Of a stretch of 64,000 bases of DNA, positions 25,728 through 34,503 are shown piece after piece. Source of the DNA: Kibdelosporangium persicum (GTDB lineage Bacteria > Actinomycetota > Actinomycetes > Mycobacteriales > Pseudonocardiaceae); NCBI RefSeq assembly GCF_013280595.1, contig NZ_JAAATY010000006.1, positions 62,001-126,000 of the forward strand. Reading direction: 5' to 3'. Each line of letters starts with the position of its first letter. Position 1 is the first letter of the stretch. Both the position numbers and the translations under genes were made by a program. The notes beneath the pieces are model-generated. The model made no database searches. It was given only the letters and a program-made list of their open reading frames with translations, and was not told the origin of the DNA.

Positions 25728-26533
25728 TGACGAGGCTGCCCGATCCGCTGCGATCACGGGCCATCCTGATCGGGGCGGCCACGTACATCGACCCAGAGCT
25801 GGACGATCTGCCGTCCGTCCGCAACAACGTCGCCGATCTCGCGGCGATCCTGACCTCCGACCGCGGCACTGGTCTGCCCGCCGAGCACTGCACGGTGATC
25901 GAGGCGGACTTCGAATCCCTGGGGGACCGGGTGGAACAGGCCGTCGCCGAAGCCGACGACCTGTTGCTGTTGTACTACGCGGGGCACGGCCTGATCGACA
26001 GCCAAGGCAGGCTGCACCTGGCACTGCCGTCGACCCGTCTGGCCAGTGTGCTGTGGACCGCGTTGCCCTTCGACACGATCCGGGAGTCGTTGTCCGGCGC
26101 CAAAGCACGCACCCGGGTGGTCATTTTGGATTGCTGCTACTCGGGTCGTGCCATCGGCCACATGACCGGTCCGGCCTTGGCTGGGCAACTGGACGTGGAC
26201 GGCACGTACACCCTGACTGCGACAGCACGAAACCAGCCGGCCCTGGCACCGCCCGGCGCCGCGCACACGGCGTTCACGGGCGAACTGATCACCTTGCTGG
26301 CCAACGGTGACGCTGAAGGCGACGACCTGCTGACCCTCGGCCACGTGTACCACCGGCTCCGGCAGGTGATGCACCGCCGTAACCTTCCCCAGCCCGAACG
26401 ATGCGGCACGCGCACAGCGGACTTGCTGGCGCTGGCGCCCAATGCCGCCAAGTCCGTCACGGTCGCCCGCACCCCGGTCCGGCTCGGCCCCCGCAAGGTC
26501 GGCCGACGTGTCCCGCGACGGGGAGACACGTGA
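25727..26533 (+). CDS. Caspase-like (C14/metacaspase-type) protease
   Basis: 268 aa; the ATG overlaps the pseudokinase TGA (TGATG). The p20 fold is clear: SRAILIGAATYIDPELDDLPSVRNNVADL at the N-terminus. The catalytic His is H87 in LLLLYYAGHGL and the catalytic Cys is C137 in VVILDCCYSGRA. Cleavage presumably follows a basic residue as in other bacterial caspase homologues, but this cannot be seen. No signal peptide, so it is cytoplasmic. Caspase homologues in actinomycetes are often part of conflict or cell-death modules. Coupling to a membrane pseudokinase suggests a sensor/scaffold plus effector pair. The tail (RKVGRRVPRRGD) is strongly basic. Confidence 0.88.
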   Translation: MTRLPDPLRSRAILIGAATYIDPELDDLPSVRNNVADLAAILTSDRGTGLPAEHCTVIEADFESLGDRVEQAVAEADDLLLLYYAGHGLIDSQGRLHLALPSTRLASVLWTALPFDTIRESLSGAKARTRVVILDCCYSGRAIGHMTGPALAGQLDVDGTYTLTATARNQPALAPPGAAHTAFTGELITLLANGDAEGDDLLTLGHVYHRLRQVMHRRNLPQPERCGTRTADLLALAPNAAKSVTVARTPVRLGPRKVGRRVPRRGDT

Positions 26534-26556
26534 GAACACCGTGTCACTGGGAAAAG

Positions 26557-26591
26557 TGATCGCCGGGCCCCGGAACGGAACCCGGCGATCA
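26557..26591. terminator. Bidirectional terminator between caspase and M36 protease genes
   Basis: TGATCGCCGGG (26557-26567) pairs exactly with 26581-26591 around a 13-nt loop. The two genes are convergent and both end within 25 nt of it. Confidence 0.75.
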
Positions 26592-26599
26592 GCTTGTTC

Positions 26600-29518
26600 C
26601 TAGAAGGCGAACGCCTGCAACTCGGCGATCCGGACGGTCTGGGCGACTGCCGGGTTGCCGGTGGTGCAGTCGCTTGTGGACCTCGGGTCGTTGTGCTGTG
26701 ACCCGGCGTATTCCTTCGCGCCCGTGCACTGATTGGTCACCACACGGACCATCAAGTGGGTGGCCACGGTCGGCTGGATCCGGAACTCCCGCGCGGCGAG
26801 ATCCGGTGCGGTCGGCCGGGGCGCGTCAGCCGGGAACGCGTTGGCCGGACTGGTGTACACCTTCCGGTAGTTCGCCGGATCGGCACAGTCCTTTCCGGAC
26901 ACCGAGTTGCACGCCAGGATCTCGAACTGCCGCAGTGCGGTGAACCTGTTCTGCGGGTCCGGGTCCGCGTCCTGGATGTTCTGCGGCCGCAGCTGGGCAC
27001 TGACCTGGACGCGGCTGACGAACCGCGGCCGGTCACCCGCCAGGTCGACCCGAACGCCCTTGCCCGCCACGGGCGATCCGACGGACGCCCAGTTCGACGC
27101 CTCGGTCTCGTCGATGAGCTTGTCCGCGTTCACGCCGTCACCGATGGCCGTCGCCCCCTGGCTGCGGGAGGCGACGTTGGGCAGCAGCAACGCGTGGAGC
27201 GCGCCGCGTTCGCCCGCGTGGACCGTGCGACGGACCTTGGTGCTGCCGTAGCCGTCCGCGGCCACGATGAAGTTGTACGTGCCTGGTGTGATCTCCACAC
27301 TGTCCGGCAGAGGAGTGGCCGGGTCGGTGTCGGCCACCGGCACGGACCGCGCCTCGTAATCACCGACGTACAGCCGTGCGGGCTTGTTCACCGCGAGCCG
27401 CAGTGTGCCGTTTCGGCTGTGCGGTGAGGCGAAGCTCGGCGTCGGGTCAGCGTCGCTGCCGCCGTTGCTCGCCGCGTCACGGCCCAAACCGTGCTGTGCG
27501 AAGGCGTTCCATAGGATCGGCAGGTCCGCTCCGCCGAAGCGGATCTGGTTGGCGGCCAGTGTCGCGTCGCGCATGTCGATGTAACTCACCGCGCCGGAAG
27601 CGTTGAGCAGCAAGGCGTCGAACGCCTGCTGTACCCAGCGCCGGTTGCCGGGGCACTTCTCGACCGGCACCTTGCCGTCCGCGCAGTCCCGTTGCAGTTC
27701 GGGTGTGCCGAGGCCGTACTTGTCAATCATGGCCTGCCGGACGTCGAAGCTCGTCGAGCTCCAGATCTCGCCGTCCGCGTGCACCTGCTGGCCGACGAGG
27801 TCGTAGGCGATGTTGCTGTAGTTGAGCTCGCTCTTGCTCATGTCGTAGTTCCGGATGCCCGTGCGCCGGTCGCCCGTGGCGTACCCGCCGGTGACGTACG
27901 GCGTGTCGCCACGCGGCTTGAAGCCGTACTCGTACAGGTACTCCATCGCGAACAGGTCCGAGTGCGACTCATTCATCGCACCGCCCTGCGCGCCGGACCA
28001 TCCGCTGTTCGGGCCCGCGATCAGACGGCCGCTGATGGCGTGGCTGTACTCGTGCCCGATGACCGACATGTCGTAATCGCCGTCGACGCAAGGCGCGTAG
28101 AACCCGCCCGGCGTCGGCTGCCACAGGTACATGTTCGTCGTCGGTGGCACGCCGTCAGGTGGCGTCGCCTGGTTGGCGTTGTTCCGTGACGGGAAGCCAG
28201 GAGGCGCACCACCCGCACGACCACCCGCCTGTGCGTTACCGCGCTCGGCGTCGCCACCGAGACCACCGCGGTCACCGTTGGTCGCCTGCATGTTCCAGGT
28301 CTCCTCGGTGAAACCGAGGTGGTATGGCCAGTCGTGCATGCGGTTGTGCGACGCGAACAGGTTGGCCAGCGCGGCGTCGATGTCGTTCTGCTGGGGGCTG
28401 CTGAACACCGACGGGTTGCATTTCTCCGTGTGCCACTGGTTGGTCCACGGGTAGGTGTAGTCCCGCGTCGGGCTCGGTGTGGCAGTGCGGGTGCCGATCG
28501 TACCGTTGGCGAGGTTGTCCCACTTCTCCCAGCCCTTGGCGGAGTTGCCCGACGTCGTCAGGCTGGGGGCATCTGTTGCCGGGTCGATGTCCCACGCGAT
28601 GCCACGGTCTGCTGTGCTGACCGTGCGCTCACAACCCGGTCCGGGCACGAGGCACCAGCGCACGCGGTTGTCCCGCGACGAGTAGTCGGCCGGTGGGTTG
28701 GCGGGGAAGGCGTCCCACTCGGGGTTGTCCGAGTGGTGGTCGACGATGTCCTCACGCACGAGCACCTGCCCGGTTCGTGCGTCGACATAGGTGGTGAACC
28801 CCGACGGGTGGTCCTGGTCGTTGCTGATCAGAACGACCTGGTACGCCGCACGCGGTGCGCCTTCCGGCATCGGAACCGCACCGAGCTGCACCCGTGTCGT
28901 CCCCAGTGCCTCGGCCGTCAACTGCGCGTCCGCGCTCGCCGCGGCGAGCGCCTGCTCGGGCGAGATCGTGGCGGCCTCCGGCGCGGCCCTGTTCGGGCTC
29001 AACGTCGAGCTGAGGTAGACGACGGCGCCGTCCCGGATACCGAACACGGCGAGCCCGTCGAGCATTGACGGCAACTCGCCGAACCGCTGCCGGAGCATGA
29101 CGTACGACCCCTGCCCCATGGGCCGGTTGACCAGCACGTCCATGGCACCGATGCTCTGGTCGGACAGACCGAAGGCGACCTGGTTGCCGGCGAGGTAGGC
29201 CTTGGCGATCGCGACCGGATCGGCCAACGCGGCCGACCGGCGCTGCGCCTCCGGTTTCGGCGTCAGTGTCGCCGGTGTGCCGTACTTGTTCCAGCGGACA
29301 GTCGTGCTGCCCTGTTCCGCGAGCTGTTTCCGCCGCACGTCCGGCTGCGCCGCCCCAGGCCGGTTGTCCACGTCGCCGTGGTCGGCCGTGTCACCCTGAA
29401 CCTGGGACTCCGGCGGTCGCTGCGGGGCCGCCACCGCCGTCTCTGTCCATAACAGACTCGCCGATAACGCCCCGGCGGCGGCGAGCGCACCTGCTCGCCG
29501 AAGAGGTTGTCTTCGCAT
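26600..29518 (-). CDS. Secreted M36 (fungalysin-type) zinc metalloprotease
   Basis: 972 aa from ATG 29518; a GTG two codons upstream has a better spaced AAGG and is an alternative. A signal peptide covers about residues 1-31 (ending AVAA). A propeptide with FTP/PepSY-like segments spans roughly 60-260. The catalytic zinc site is HEYSH at 489-493 with Glu517 in NESHSD as the third ligand. NMYLWQPTPGGFYAPC precedes the site, as expected for fungalysin. The C-terminal 300 residues add an Ig/carboxypeptidase-regulatory-like segment (TYNFIVAADGYGSTKVRRTV) and a discoidin-like domain that may bind surfaces. Monocistronic; extracellular protein degradation is the likely role. Confidence 0.92.
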   Translation of the reverse strand: MRRQPLRRAGALAAAGALSASLLWTETAVAAPQRPPESQVQGDTADHGDVDNRPGAAQPDVRRKQLAEQGSTTVRWNKYGTPATLTPKPEAQRRSAALADPVAIAKAYLAGNQVAFGLSDQSIGAMDVLVNRPMGQGSYVMLRQRFGELPSMLDGLAVFGIRDGAVVYLSSTLSPNRAAPEAATISPEQALAAASADAQLTAEALGTTRVQLGAVPMPEGAPRAAYQVVLISNDQDHPSGFTTYVDARTGQVLVREDIVDHHSDNPEWDAFPANPPADYSSRDNRVRWCLVPGPGCERTVSTADRGIAWDIDPATDAPSLTTSGNSAKGWEKWDNLANGTIGTRTATPSPTRDYTYPWTNQWHTEKCNPSVFSSPQQNDIDAALANLFASHNRMHDWPYHLGFTEETWNMQATNGDRGGLGGDAERGNAQAGGRAGGAPPGFPSRNNANQATPPDGVPPTTNMYLWQPTPGGFYAPCVDGDYDMSVIGHEYSHAISGRLIAGPNSGWSGAQGGAMNESHSDLFAMEYLYEYGFKPRGDTPYVTGGYATGDRRTGIRNYDMSKSELNYSNIAYDLVGQQVHADGEIWSSTSFDVRQAMIDKYGLGTPELQRDCADGKVPVEKCPGNRRWVQQAFDALLLNASGAVSYIDMRDATLAANQIRFGGADLPILWNAFAQHGLGRDAASNGGSDADPTPSFASPHSRNGTLRLAVNKPARLYVGDYEARSVPVADTDPATPLPDSVEITPGTYNFIVAADGYGSTKVRRTVHAGERGALHALLLPNVASRSQGATAIGDGVNADKLIDETEASNWASVGSPVAGKGVRVDLAGDRPRFVSRVQVSAQLRPQNIQDADPDPQNRFTALRQFEILACNSVSGKDCADPANYRKVYTSPANAFPADAPRPTAPDLAAREFRIQPTVATHLMVRVVTNQCTGAKEYAGSQHNDPRSTSDCTTGNPAVAQTVRIAELQAFAF

Positions 29519-29559
29519 CCCCACAGCCTTGTATACATTCGCATACGGCGATACGTCCG

Positions 29560-30213
29560 TTAGTCGAGTCCTTCGACGTAGTCCAGTTTGTGCCGGAGCG
29601 TGAACAAGGCCGAGCCGTCGACGAAGTCGATCCGGACGAGTTCGGCGAACGGGAAGCTGCGGCCGGCCAGAAGCCGGGTCCAGCCGCGGACTCGCCGTGC
29701 GTCGGTCTCCCACAGGGACACCACTTTGTCCCGCATGCTCCAGTGGTTCGAGGAGAACGCCCAGTCGTTCGCAGCCGCGAGGGCCTGACCGACCAAGCCC
29801 TTCTTGCGCGACTCCCGGTGCGAGACGAGCAGCCGCTCGGGGAAGATCACCGCCACCCTGCGGTCGGTGAGCGCGAAGCCCGACTCCGCCTTGCACCCGG
29901 CCATCGCGTCGGCGGCCAGCACCGCGTCCTGCCCCGGGTCCTGGGCTTCGGCCCACCAGCCGATCGAGTCGTCGTCGGTCCACTCGAAACCGGTGAACCG
30001 GCCCTCCGCGGCGAAGTCACTGGTCAGCGGCGGCTCGAACTCCAGGTCGACGGACTGTGGCGCGTCGTCCGCGACGGGATGAGGCACCTGCACGCGCCCT
30101 GCGATCCGGGAGCCGACGACGCGGAGGCGGGAACCCAGGGCGACACGGACTCGCTCACCCCGGCTCACCCAGTCGCGTTCCAGGTCTTTTCTGATGATCT
30201 GCGTCATCCGCAC
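29560..30213 (-). CDS. Hypothetical protein, last gene of YbaB/WXG cassette
   Basis: 217 aa with start GTG 30213 (or ATG two codons later), 3 nt after the upstream stop. No family recognised with confidence. It has no signal peptide or TM segment. It opens with MTQIIRKDLERDW and has a Trp/Asp-rich centre (FTGFEWTDDDSIGWWAEAQDPGQDA). Two short beta-strand regions (SGFALTDRRVAVIF and ELVRIDFVDGSALFTL) resemble the bacterial PH-like or GRAM-like proteins that read T(D/N)RR then a hydrophobic strand. The end of the preceding protein has a similar pattern, so the pair may be distant paralogues. Confidence 0.7.
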   Translation of the reverse strand: MRMTQIIRKDLERDWVSRGERVRVALGSRLRVVGSRIAGRVQVPHPVADDAPQSVDLEFEPPLTSDFAAEGRFTGFEWTDDDSIGWWAEAQDPGQDAVLAADAMAGCKAESGFALTDRRVAVIFPERLLVSHRESRKKGLVGQALAAANDWAFSSNHWSMRDKVVSLWETDARRVRGWTRLLAGRSFPFAELVRIDFVDGSALFTLRHKLDYVEGLD

Positions 30214-30216
30214 GGT

Positions 30217-30927
30217 CTACTCCGGTGCGCCGAGGGTGAGGGCGAGCAGCCGTTCGTACTGGTCACGTTCCTTGACCACACCGCAGAAGAACTCGAATCC
30301 CGAGCGGTCGGCCAGTTCCATCCGCAGGTAGTGCGCTTTCCGGGCGACACCGTCGCTCTCGACCGCGAAGTCGGCGATCTGTGCGCGCGGGATGTCCACA
30401 AGGGGGTGTAACGGGTGCAAGGACACCTTCCTGCGCCGCGGTTTCGTGTCGGTCACGGCGGCGGCGACTTCCCTGACGTTGTCCACGAAGGCCGCGAACA
30501 CGTTCTTCTTACCGGTGGACTCCAGTTCCGGTTCGGGCTCGGGTACGGGCTGCGCGTCATCCGGGTGGATGCCGAGCATGGCGACGTGCAACCTCGCCGG
30601 GGTCAGCATGAACAGGCTGCGCGGACTGCCCTTCAACCGGCGCCCGTACTGGGCGGCCAGGTCCTGATCAGTCCGGAAGAACGCGATGACGTCCGGTGTG
30701 GGCGCCGGGTCACGGTCGTCCGGCGCGTCGTCGAGCGCGGCGATGAAGCTGTCCAGTGTGCTGAGCCCGGCTTTGGCCAGCTTGCCGCCCGCCGCGCCGA
30801 CGCCCCGCTTCTCGTGCAGGATGTGCTGGGCGAACGTGGCCCAGAGCAGCGGTTCTCCCGGGTTGAGCAACGTCCGCGCGTGCGCGGCCGGTCCGGCTGT
30901 CTCAGTCGGCAACGACGTACGGATCAC
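30217..30927 (-). CDS. Hypothetical protein, third gene of YbaB/WXG cassette
   Basis: 236 aa; GTG start at 30925-30927 overlaps the upstream stop as GTGA. No signal peptide. The N-terminal part has GEPLLWATFAQHIL and the segment SPRSLFMLTPARLHVAMLG, a beta-rich motif. A Pro/Glu linker (VPEPEPELES) follows, then KKNVFAAFVDNVREVAAAV and a C-terminal strand region (DIPRAQIADFAVESD, ADRSGFEFFCGVV). The layout suggests a PH-like fold but this is a guess. Coupled on both sides to genes of a putative type VII secretion cassette. Confidence 0.7.
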   Translation of the reverse strand: MIRTSLPTETAGPAAHARTLLNPGEPLLWATFAQHILHEKRGVGAAGGKLAKAGLSTLDSFIAALDDAPDDRDPAPTPDVIAFFRTDQDLAAQYGRRLKGSPRSLFMLTPARLHVAMLGIHPDDAQPVPEPEPELESTGKKNVFAAFVDNVREVAAAVTDTKPRRRKVSLHPLHPLVDIPRAQIADFAVESDGVARKAHYLRMELADRSGFEFFCGVVKERDQYERLLALTLGAPE

Positions 30928-32537
30928 TGTGTCCTCGGCGGGTTGGTGTCGTCGGTGGCGAAGCCGCGCTGTTGAGCGGCTTTCCGTTCTTCGTCAGTGG
31001 ACGGGTCCTCGGCGTGGTCGTAGGCCTGTTCCGCACTCCGTTCCACCGCGGCGCCGGGGACGTTCTCCAGGACGCCGGTGTAGATCGCCTTGCCCTTGTC
31101 GGTCGTTCCCGTCGGCCCGAGGTAGCCAAGAGTCGCCTTGAAGACGTTCTGCGCGAGGGCCTGCTCGCCGGTGGCGTCCTTGCCGAACTTGGAGTTGGTG
31201 GACGTCGTCGTCTTGGAGTCCGCGTTGCGCACCTTCTGCCGGGCGTTGTCCACCGCCTTGTAGGCGTCGTCGATCCGGTCCTGGTCGCCGGATTTGCGGG
31301 CGGCGTCGAGCATGTCCCGCGCGTTGTCCATGGCCTTGTCGGCGTCCTTGGTGTTCTGGTACGCCGACGAGACGTTGGTCAGCGGGTTGCTCCTGATCCG
31401 CTTGCCGACGCCGAACGTGCCGCGGTGCTCGCTCAGTTTCTCCAGACCCTTGCCGAGCTTGCTCTTGCGCAGGGTGACAAGGAGCTTCTCCAGCGCGGTG
31501 ATGAGGGGCTTGAGCTTGTGGAAGAGGTCGGCGACCTTCGTGCCGAGCCGCGTGCCGGTGATGGCGACCTGCGCGGTCGTCAGTCCGGTCGCCGCGGCCA
31601 CCGACGAGCCGAACGTGACCCAGGAGGCGGCCAGCGCCGCCAGCCATTCGATGATCAGGCCGAGCACCAGTTCCTGGATGATGTCGACGCAGACCATGAC
31701 AAACGTGTCGAAGATGTCGGCGGCGGTCTCCAGGACACCTTTGATGTCCCTGACATCCCCGGCCATCGCCCTGGCGCCGTCGCCGAACTCCGTCATCTGG
31801 GCCCGGAACCTCTCGCCGGCCTCGCCTTGCCAGATCGCGGCGGTGGCCTGGGAGCGCTTGTCCTCGCTGTCGGCCACGTCCTGGAGCCAACCGGCGACGT
31901 TCTCCCAGCCCTTGGCCGTGCTGCGGATCTGCTCCGGATCGCCGACGGCCGGTTCGAGGACGAACTCCACCAAGGGGCTGATCACGATCGAGATCAGCCA
32001 GCCCAGCCCGTTGTCGATGAACGCCTGGCCAGGGCTCGCGACGGTCTTGAGCTGCTCCATCCGCGCGTTGAACGCGGCGAAGGCCGCCTCCGGCGGGCTG
32101 CCGGGGTCCTTCAACTGCGCCGTGACGTCCTGGGACGCCTTGGACCAGGAGCTGCCGTACGCGCTGGCCTGCTCGTAGGCGTTCTTCCGGGTGCTGTCGC
32201 CCGCACTGTTCAGACCGGCGAGGTCCCCGACGCCCTTCTCCACATTCGCCAGGCCGGTCGCGTTGTCGGCCTCAGCGGCGCCGTAGGCCTCAGCGGTCTG
32301 CTTGACGGTGCCGGAGATCTCGGTGAGGTACGAGGCGGCCTGGTTGGCCATCGCCTGGCATTCCATCAAGGACTCGTAGTACTTGTCCTTGAAGTAGAAG
32401 AACAACGGGCCGAAGCAGTCGTCGCTCACGCGTGCCTGCTCCAGCAGTTTCTCCAGGCCGGTGAAGTTCTCCGACTGCTTCACCGATCCTTCACCGTGGG
32501 CCAGCAACTGGGGCCCGTCGACGATGAACCCGGTCAT
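30924..32537 (-). CDS. Large WXG100-like / ESX-type secretion-associated protein
   Basis: 537 aa, ATG overlapping the YbaB-like gene stop. Long alpha-helical protein. Residues about 90-150 form a helical ESX-like hairpin. A WXG-type motif occurs as AAIWQGEAGERFRAQMTEF near residue 235, with a conserved W-x-G turn. A hydrophobic region follows (VDIIQELVLGLIIEWLAALAASW). The C-terminal third is a charged coiled coil (KDADKAMDNARDMLDAARK) with a low-complexity tail. Proteins of this type in actinomycetes are type VII secretion substrates or partners, similar in layout to EspA/EspE-like proteins. No toxin motif seen at the C-terminus. Confidence 0.78.
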   Translation of the reverse strand: MTGFIVDGPQLLAHGEGSVKQSENFTGLEKLLEQARVSDDCFGPLFFYFKDKYYESLMECQAMANQAASYLTEISGTVKQTAEAYGAAEADNATGLANVEKGVGDLAGLNSAGDSTRKNAYEQASAYGSSWSKASQDVTAQLKDPGSPPEAAFAAFNARMEQLKTVASPGQAFIDNGLGWLISIVISPLVEFVLEPAVGDPEQIRSTAKGWENVAGWLQDVADSEDKRSQATAAIWQGEAGERFRAQMTEFGDGARAMAGDVRDIKGVLETAADIFDTFVMVCVDIIQELVLGLIIEWLAALAASWVTFGSSVAAATGLTTAQVAITGTRLGTKVADLFHKLKPLITALEKLLVTLRKSKLGKGLEKLSEHRGTFGVGKRIRSNPLTNVSSAYQNTKDADKAMDNARDMLDAARKSGDQDRIDDAYKAVDNARQKVRNADSKTTTSTNSKFGKDATGEQALAQNVFKATLGYLGPTGTTDKGKAIYTGVLENVPGAAVERSAEQAYDHAEDPSTDEERKAAQQRGFATDDTNPPRTQ

Positions 32538-33013
32538 CGCTTCACCCCACTGAAGCCTTCGCCGAAGTAGTCGTCGTCATCCCGGGGGCGCGGCTCACGC
32601 GCGGGTGGCGCGCCGGGCATCGGGAGACTGGACGCCGGCGGTGGCTCAGCCCGACCTAACGGCTGCACGGTCGGAGCGTGCGCCCGGAAGGCTTCCTGGA
32701 ACCGTTCGTACTGCTCGTCGCCGACGACGGGCCGGACGATCTCCTCGGTCAGGGCCGCCGCCTGCTGGGTGGCCTGCCGGATCGTGCTCAGGATCTCCTG
32801 CGTCAACTGGGTGTGCGTACGGTTCATCGCCGCAGGCGACAACTGCAGGCCCAGAACCGCCCCCGACGGCGCCACGGTCACGGTGACCGAACCGTCCGCA
32901 TTGCGGGCGCTGCCTTTCAGCTCACCGAGCCGGTCTCTGAGCTGGCTCGCCCTGGCCGCCTGTTCCTCGAACTGACGCATCCTTTGCTGGAACGCGGCAT
33001 CGTCGATCGCCAC
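32534..33013 (-). CDS. YbaB/EbfC family protein (ESX-associated, EspL-like)
   Basis: 159 aa from GTG 33013, chosen because AAGGGGGG lies five bases upstream; a longer start at 33028 would swallow that site. The YbaB fold is recognisable: a long helix (FQQRMRQFEEQAARASQLRDRLGELKG), strands with SVTVTVAPSGAVLGLQL, and the second helix (LTQEILSTIRQATQQAAALTEEIV). A Pro-rich acidic tail follows (PPAREPRPRDDDDYF). YbaB proteins bind DNA or act as chaperone-like partners in ESX loci. It leads a four-gene operon in which each gene overlaps or nearly touches the next. Confidence 0.85.
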   Translation of the reverse strand: MAIDDAAFQQRMRQFEEQAARASQLRDRLGELKGSARNADGSVTVTVAPSGAVLGLQLSPAAMNRTHTQLTQEILSTIRQATQQAAALTEEIVRPVVGDEQYERFQEAFRAHAPTVQPLGRAEPPPASSLPMPGAPPAREPRPRDDDDYFGEGFSGVKR

Positions 33014-33054
33014 GAATCCCCCCTTCATGCCGTTGCGGGGATCGTAACCACAGA

Positions 33055-33090
33055 GACGGCCTGTCCGTGGCGAAACACGGACAGGCCGTC
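33055..33090 (-). terminator. Terminator of the chitinase gene, 15-bp stem
   Basis: GACGGCCTGTCCGTG (33055-33069) and its exact complement (33076-33090) flank GCGAAA. It lies 28 nt after the chitinase stop and only about 40 nt before the YbaB-like start, so the YbaB operon promoter must lie in or beside it. Confidence 0.82.
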
Positions 33091-33117
33091 ACACTGGGTG
33101 GCGACAAGCAGTGTTGA

Positions 33118-34503
33118 TCAAGCGGGCAGGCGCCACACCTGGTTCGCACTGCCGAAGCAGTCCCAGATCTGCAGACGGGTGCCGTCCGCCGAGCTGTTAC
33201 CGGTCGCGTCGAGGCACCGGCCCGACGCCGGGTTGCGCAGGGTGCCGTTGGACTCGGCCTGCCACGTCTGCGCGCCGGTTCCGTTGCAGTCCCACAGCTG
33301 GATCTGCGTGCCGTTCGCGGTGCCCGCGCTGGCGACGTCCATGCACTTGCCGAGTGCGCGCAGGGTGCCGTCGGACCCGACGGTCCACGTCTGCGCATTG
33401 GTGCCGTTGCAGGTGTATACCTGCACGGCGGTCCCGTTGGCGGAGCTCGCCCCGGCCGCGTCGACGCACTTGCCCGCGATGCCGGTGATCGCGCCGACCC
33501 GTGTGCCACCGCCGGGCGGGGCGCCCGCCGCGTCGAAGATCGCGCTGACCAACGAGGTCGAGCCGGTCGTGTCCTGCGACAGCTCCCAGTTCATGATGCC
33601 GCCCGCGTTCGCCACCGCCCACTGGGTCTTGCGCTTGATCGTGGGAATGCCGTTGTAGCACTGCTGCCCGCCGCTGATGTTCGCGCAGTCGCGGTTGGCG
33701 TTGGCCGGGTCGGCGGCGACGATCTGCGAGTACGGCACGTAGACCGGACGGCTGTAGAACGGCACACCGAGCACGGTCTTGGCGGCAGGCAGGCCGCGTC
33801 CCTTCCAGAAGTTCGCCGACTGGATCGACCAGTCGTAGTTGGCGTGCGGGCTGCCGCCGTCGTACGCCATGATGTTGAGCCAGTCGACGATTCCGAACAC
33901 GGCCGGTTCGACACCGTTGGCGGTGTTGCCGCCGGAGACCACGGCCGCGGTCAGCAGCTTGCCCCGGTTGTGCAGTTCGGTGCCCAGCTGCCGCATCAGC
34001 GCGGTGAAGTTGCTGCCTGACGTCCCCGGGTCCGGGTACTCCCAGTCCATGTCGATGCCGTCGAGGCCGTACTGGTTGACCACGCTGATCAACGCGTTGA
34101 CGAAGGTGGTCCGGCTGGTCGCGTTGGCGGCCAACGCCTCGAAGGCCGAGTCGTTGCCGTCGTTCCAGCCGCCTACCGCCAGCGAGACCTTGACACCGGC
34201 GTTGTGGCCCAGGGAGACCAGCGACCGCAGTTTGTTCGGGTCGGGGATCGCCTGCAGTGTGCCGTTGGAGTTAGGCAGCACGAAGGCGTAGTTGATGTGG
34301 GTGAGCTTGCTGTACTGGATGCTGTTGACGTCGCCTGACCACGACGGCATGTAGCCGACGCTCTTGAAGCCGGGCGGCAGAGCCGCGGCCGCGACGGGTG
34401 CCGCTGTCGCCGCCGCGGACAGCGCGACCGTCACGCCGGTCGCGGCGGCGGCAAGGGCGATGCCCACGGCGCCAAGGCGTTTGCCCATTCCTGTCAATCG
34501 CAT
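33118..34503 (-). CDS. Secreted GH18 chitinase with C-terminal ricin-type lectin domain
   Basis: 461 aa. Start ATG 34503 behind GGAAGGGAACC; the frame remains open to 34728 but without family resemblance. Signal peptide of about 35-40 residues (GIALAAAATGVTVALSAAATAAP). The GH18 catalytic barrel runs about 45-330 with the active-site motif DGIDMDWE (148-155), E155 being the proton donor. VGYMPSWSGD, SLAVGGW and MAYDGG are other GH18 landmarks. The C-terminal ~130 residues have three QxW-type repeats (AQTWTVGSDG, AQTWQAESNG, NQVWRLP), a ricin B-like carbohydrate-binding module. DasR-like boxes lie about 330 nt upstream. Confidence 0.93.
   Translation of the reverse strand: MRLTGMGKRLGAVGIALAAAATGVTVALSAAATAAPVAAAALPPGFKSVGYMPSWSGDVNSIQYSKLTHINYAFVLPNSNGTLQAIPDPNKLRSLVSLGHNAGVKVSLAVGGWNDGNDSAFEALAANATSRTTFVNALISVVNQYGLDGIDMDWEYPDPGTSGSNFTALMRQLGTELHNRGKLLTAAVVSGGNTANGVEPAVFGIVDWLNIMAYDGGSPHANYDWSIQSANFWKGRGLPAAKTVLGVPFYSRPVYVPYSQIVAADPANANRDCANISGGQQCYNGIPTIKRKTQWAVANAGGIMNWELSQDTTGSTSLVSAIFDAAGAPPGGGTRVGAITGIAGKCVDAAGASSANGTAVQVYTCNGTNAQTWTVGSDGTLRALGKCMDVASAGTANGTQIQLWDCNGTGAQTWQAESNGTLRNPASGRCLDATGNSSADGTRLQIWDCFGSANQVWRLPA

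Noticed and set aside
26600..29518. Possible second protease domain in the M36 C-terminus
   Set aside because: The C-terminal part has no catalytic motif; it reads as Ig-like and discoidin-like binding modules.
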